The notes under the pieces are model-generated. The model was not told the DNA's origin and did no database searches. It worked only from the letters and a program-made list of their open reading frames with translations. Shown here in pieces: positions 17,885 to 19,390 of a stretch of 19,390 bases of DNA; within the stretch, counting starts at the first letter, position 1, and each line of letters begins with the position of its first letter. Source of the DNA: Dictyocoela muelleri (lineage: Eukaryota > Microsporidia); NCBI GenBank assembly GCA_016256075.1, contig SDVU01000143.1, positions 1-19,390 on the forward strand. Reading direction: 5' to 3'. A program made the position numbers and the translations under genes.

Positions 17885-18345
17885 TCAGATAGATTAGTTG
17901 TTAACACTCTTAAATGAAAATTTAAGTATCGAGGTTCAAATCCAGCAGAAGTCACTCTTTAATAAATAATGAGAAAATGACATTAAGTGGTTAAAAACTA
18001 TATAAATATAGTATTAATATAGGGTTGTTACAGTGTGGTATACCTGATTAAGACTCAGTCTAATATGGCAATGAATTATAAGGGGTTCTCCTAGGGGATG
18101 GGTATGAGTGCGGCGACGCATATCGGTAAAATAAATTTTGGAAAAAAATATGAAAAGCCATTAATCATCTGTATACTACTGAGTCATTGATAAAACGAAA
18201 ATCGCGTATACAGCGGGGCTTCTGGGACGCTTAGGAAGTGACGTAATAATGACTAGCAGAACCAAAGATCTAAAGACATGGTTGGAAGTAACACCTGGGT
18301 TGGCAGCTATGGATGTTGTCAGCATCTAATATATATACCATTTTT
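17885..18345 (+). mobile_element. SINE-like element, best-preserved full copy (copy 7)
   Basis: The head at about 17888-17960 has a strong box B (GAGGTTCAAATCC), a weaker box A (TTAGTTGTTAACACTC) and a stem CTTAAAT/ATTTAAG in anticodon-arm position. The body contains GAAAATGACATTAAG and CTAATATGGCAATGAATTATA. The 3' block runs from GAGTGCGGCGACGCATATCG (18105) to GGCAGCTATGGATGTTGTC, with the tail TAATATATATA. T-stem and acceptor pairing are poor, so the head is tRNA-derived, not a working tRNA. Confidence 0.78.
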
Positions 18346-19137
18346 CTAACATTTGAAGAGTTTTTATAAAATTTTTTATAGTATATTAAGAAAATAATAG
18401 TAATCAATTGTTCTTAGTAGAATTACGACCGCCCTTTAAAATAGAGAGCGTAAACACGCAATATTAAATTAATAGGACATATATTAATAATATCTATATT
18501 TTTTTATATGAGCAGTTTAAAAATTATGATATCATTTATATGTCGTTTATTATTTCAATTTTGCTTTCTATGCCATTTTATTTAAACGTATCGTAAGTCA
18601 ACTAAGAAAAAACGTTGTCTTGACGTATAAAAATATAGTTAGTAAAATAAAATTTTGGTTTAGAAAGTAATAAATTATTGAGTTGGAGTATAAAAATAGA
18701 AGTATGAAATATATAAATGCTTGTCATTAAATGAAATGTGGCTCTTAAGTAATTTAATTATTCTAAAAACTATAAAAATAGATGTATGGAATAATAAAAA
18801 TATTGTTATAAAGTACAAAAAAGGGATTTTAAAGTCGGAATATTTGTCAAAAAAATATAAAAATGTAGGTCAGAAAGTATTACAATTTTCATTTAGTAGT
18901 GATAAATATTATTAAAAATATAAGTTTACAATTTAAATATAAACAGGTGATATTTATAGGAGTTGTCGAGTAAAATATACAACGAAAATAAATTTATTCT
19001 TCTAAAAGTATGAAAAAGGATTTACAGTCGACGTTGGTTTTTTTAACCATTTTTCGAAAAAACTGTCAGAAAAACCGCAATTGTTAAAAAAATCACCCTT
19101 AAAAAAATAAAGATAAATAAAATAAATAGTTCAATTT
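18346..19137. other. AT-rich intergenic region, no gene recognised
   Basis: It lies between the last SINE-like copy and the 3' end of the right-edge gene. Four loosely related blocks beginning (G/A)(T/C)TATAAAAATAG-like occur at about 18628, 18689, 18769 and 18854, suggesting an old degenerate repeat. A 64-codon open stretch at 18721-18915 overlaps these blocks and lacks any start signal. Confidence 0.45.
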
Positions 19138-19390
19138 TTAGAGCTTTTGTAGTAAAAATAGATCTAAGTTACTTTTTTGATTTTTTTCTAGGTACTCTGA
19201 TATGCATTTATCAATTAGATCGTATATATCTTTTACATAGATACTTTTATGTTGTTTTAATATATTCGCGACACTTTTTAATTTTTTCAAAGCATCTGTA
19301 TAGTATAAATGCTCGTTTTCAAAAGTTTTAAAGGAAATTACATCTTCAAAATAGACATCCATGCCATCATTTTCTTCTTCTATAATTTCT
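19138..19390 (-). CDS. Hypothetical protein, 3' end only (gene continues past window)
   Basis: The minus-strand frame is open from the window edge to a stop at 19138-19140, giving the last 83 residues. The text begins EIIEEENDGMDVYFEDVI, so the Met at residue 10 is probably internal and the true start lies beyond 19390. The visible part is acidic at first, then Lys/Leu-rich and mostly helical in character (LKKLKSVANILKQHK, DLIDKCISEYLEKN), ending LLQKL. No known domain, signal or membrane segment is recognisable. Composition is like that of the Vid27 gene, on the same strand, so it is probably a real host gene of unknown function. Confidence 0.6.
   Translation of the reverse strand, partial: EIIEEENDGMDVYFEDVISFKTFENEHLYYTDALKKLKSVANILKQHKSIYVKDIYDLIDKCISEYLEKNQKSNLDLFLLQKL

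Noticed and set aside
18721-18915. 64-codon open reading frame, plus strand
   Set aside because: The 5' codon is not ATG, there is no CCC-type start signal, the composition is that of the AT-rich flank, and it overlaps degenerate repeats.

Overview
The window looks like nuclear DNA from a microsporidian with an expanded, repeat-laden, very AT-rich genome. Three things point there: an intron-free Vid27-family gene with a CCCC tract one base before its ATG (the CCC-like signal known upstream of microsporidian starts), several Merlin (IS1016/ISXO2-type) transposase relics, a superfamily known from microsporidia, and long gene-poor repeat stretches. The genus cannot be fixed from sequence alone. 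I recognise only two host genes: an intact Vid27 homologue on the minus strand (923-3097) and the 3' end of an unidentified minus-strand gene running off the right edge (19138-19390).

Almost everything between them is mobile-element debris, layered in a readable order. (1) A tRNA-derived SINE-like family of about 450 bp (tRNA-like head, short body, conserved 3' block, AT tail) has copies or fragments at 1-240, 303-735, 5940-6129, 9290-9737 (minus), 9975-10031, 15107-15860 and 17885-18345. (2) Merlin-type transposase relics lie at about 3600-4145, 7085-8129, 8130-9171 (with recognisable TIRs) and 16250-16650, with a doubtful fifth at 14790-15060. (3) Three foldback MITEs at 4595-5399, 7230-7519 and 15271-15568 start with GG and are flanked by 8-bp duplications (exact at two, compatible but in a poly-A tract at the third), as expected of non-autonomous Merlin derivatives. 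(4) A decayed pogo/Tigger element spans 11141-12883 with TIRs and TA target duplications. (5) An integrase-bearing fossil element with about 260-bp inverted repeats spans about 12915-14738. (6) Other palindromes are a 1-kb one at 10031-11042 whose arms carry outward-facing tRNA-like promoters and GC-rich tips, a nested pair at 6137-6945, and smaller or eroded ones at 3520-3571, 9737-9975 and 17563-17838.

The nesting gives relative ages. A Merlin MITE splits a SINE at 15271, the 1-kb palindrome sits in the AT tail of a SINE fragment, a MITE splits a Merlin transposase relic, and a younger Merlin copy follows that relic. The most unusual signals are the tRNA-headed family, the tRNA-headed giant palindrome, and the repeated association of one foldback family with a single site inside the SINE 3' block. 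No CRISPR, rRNA or convincing functional tRNA gene was found.
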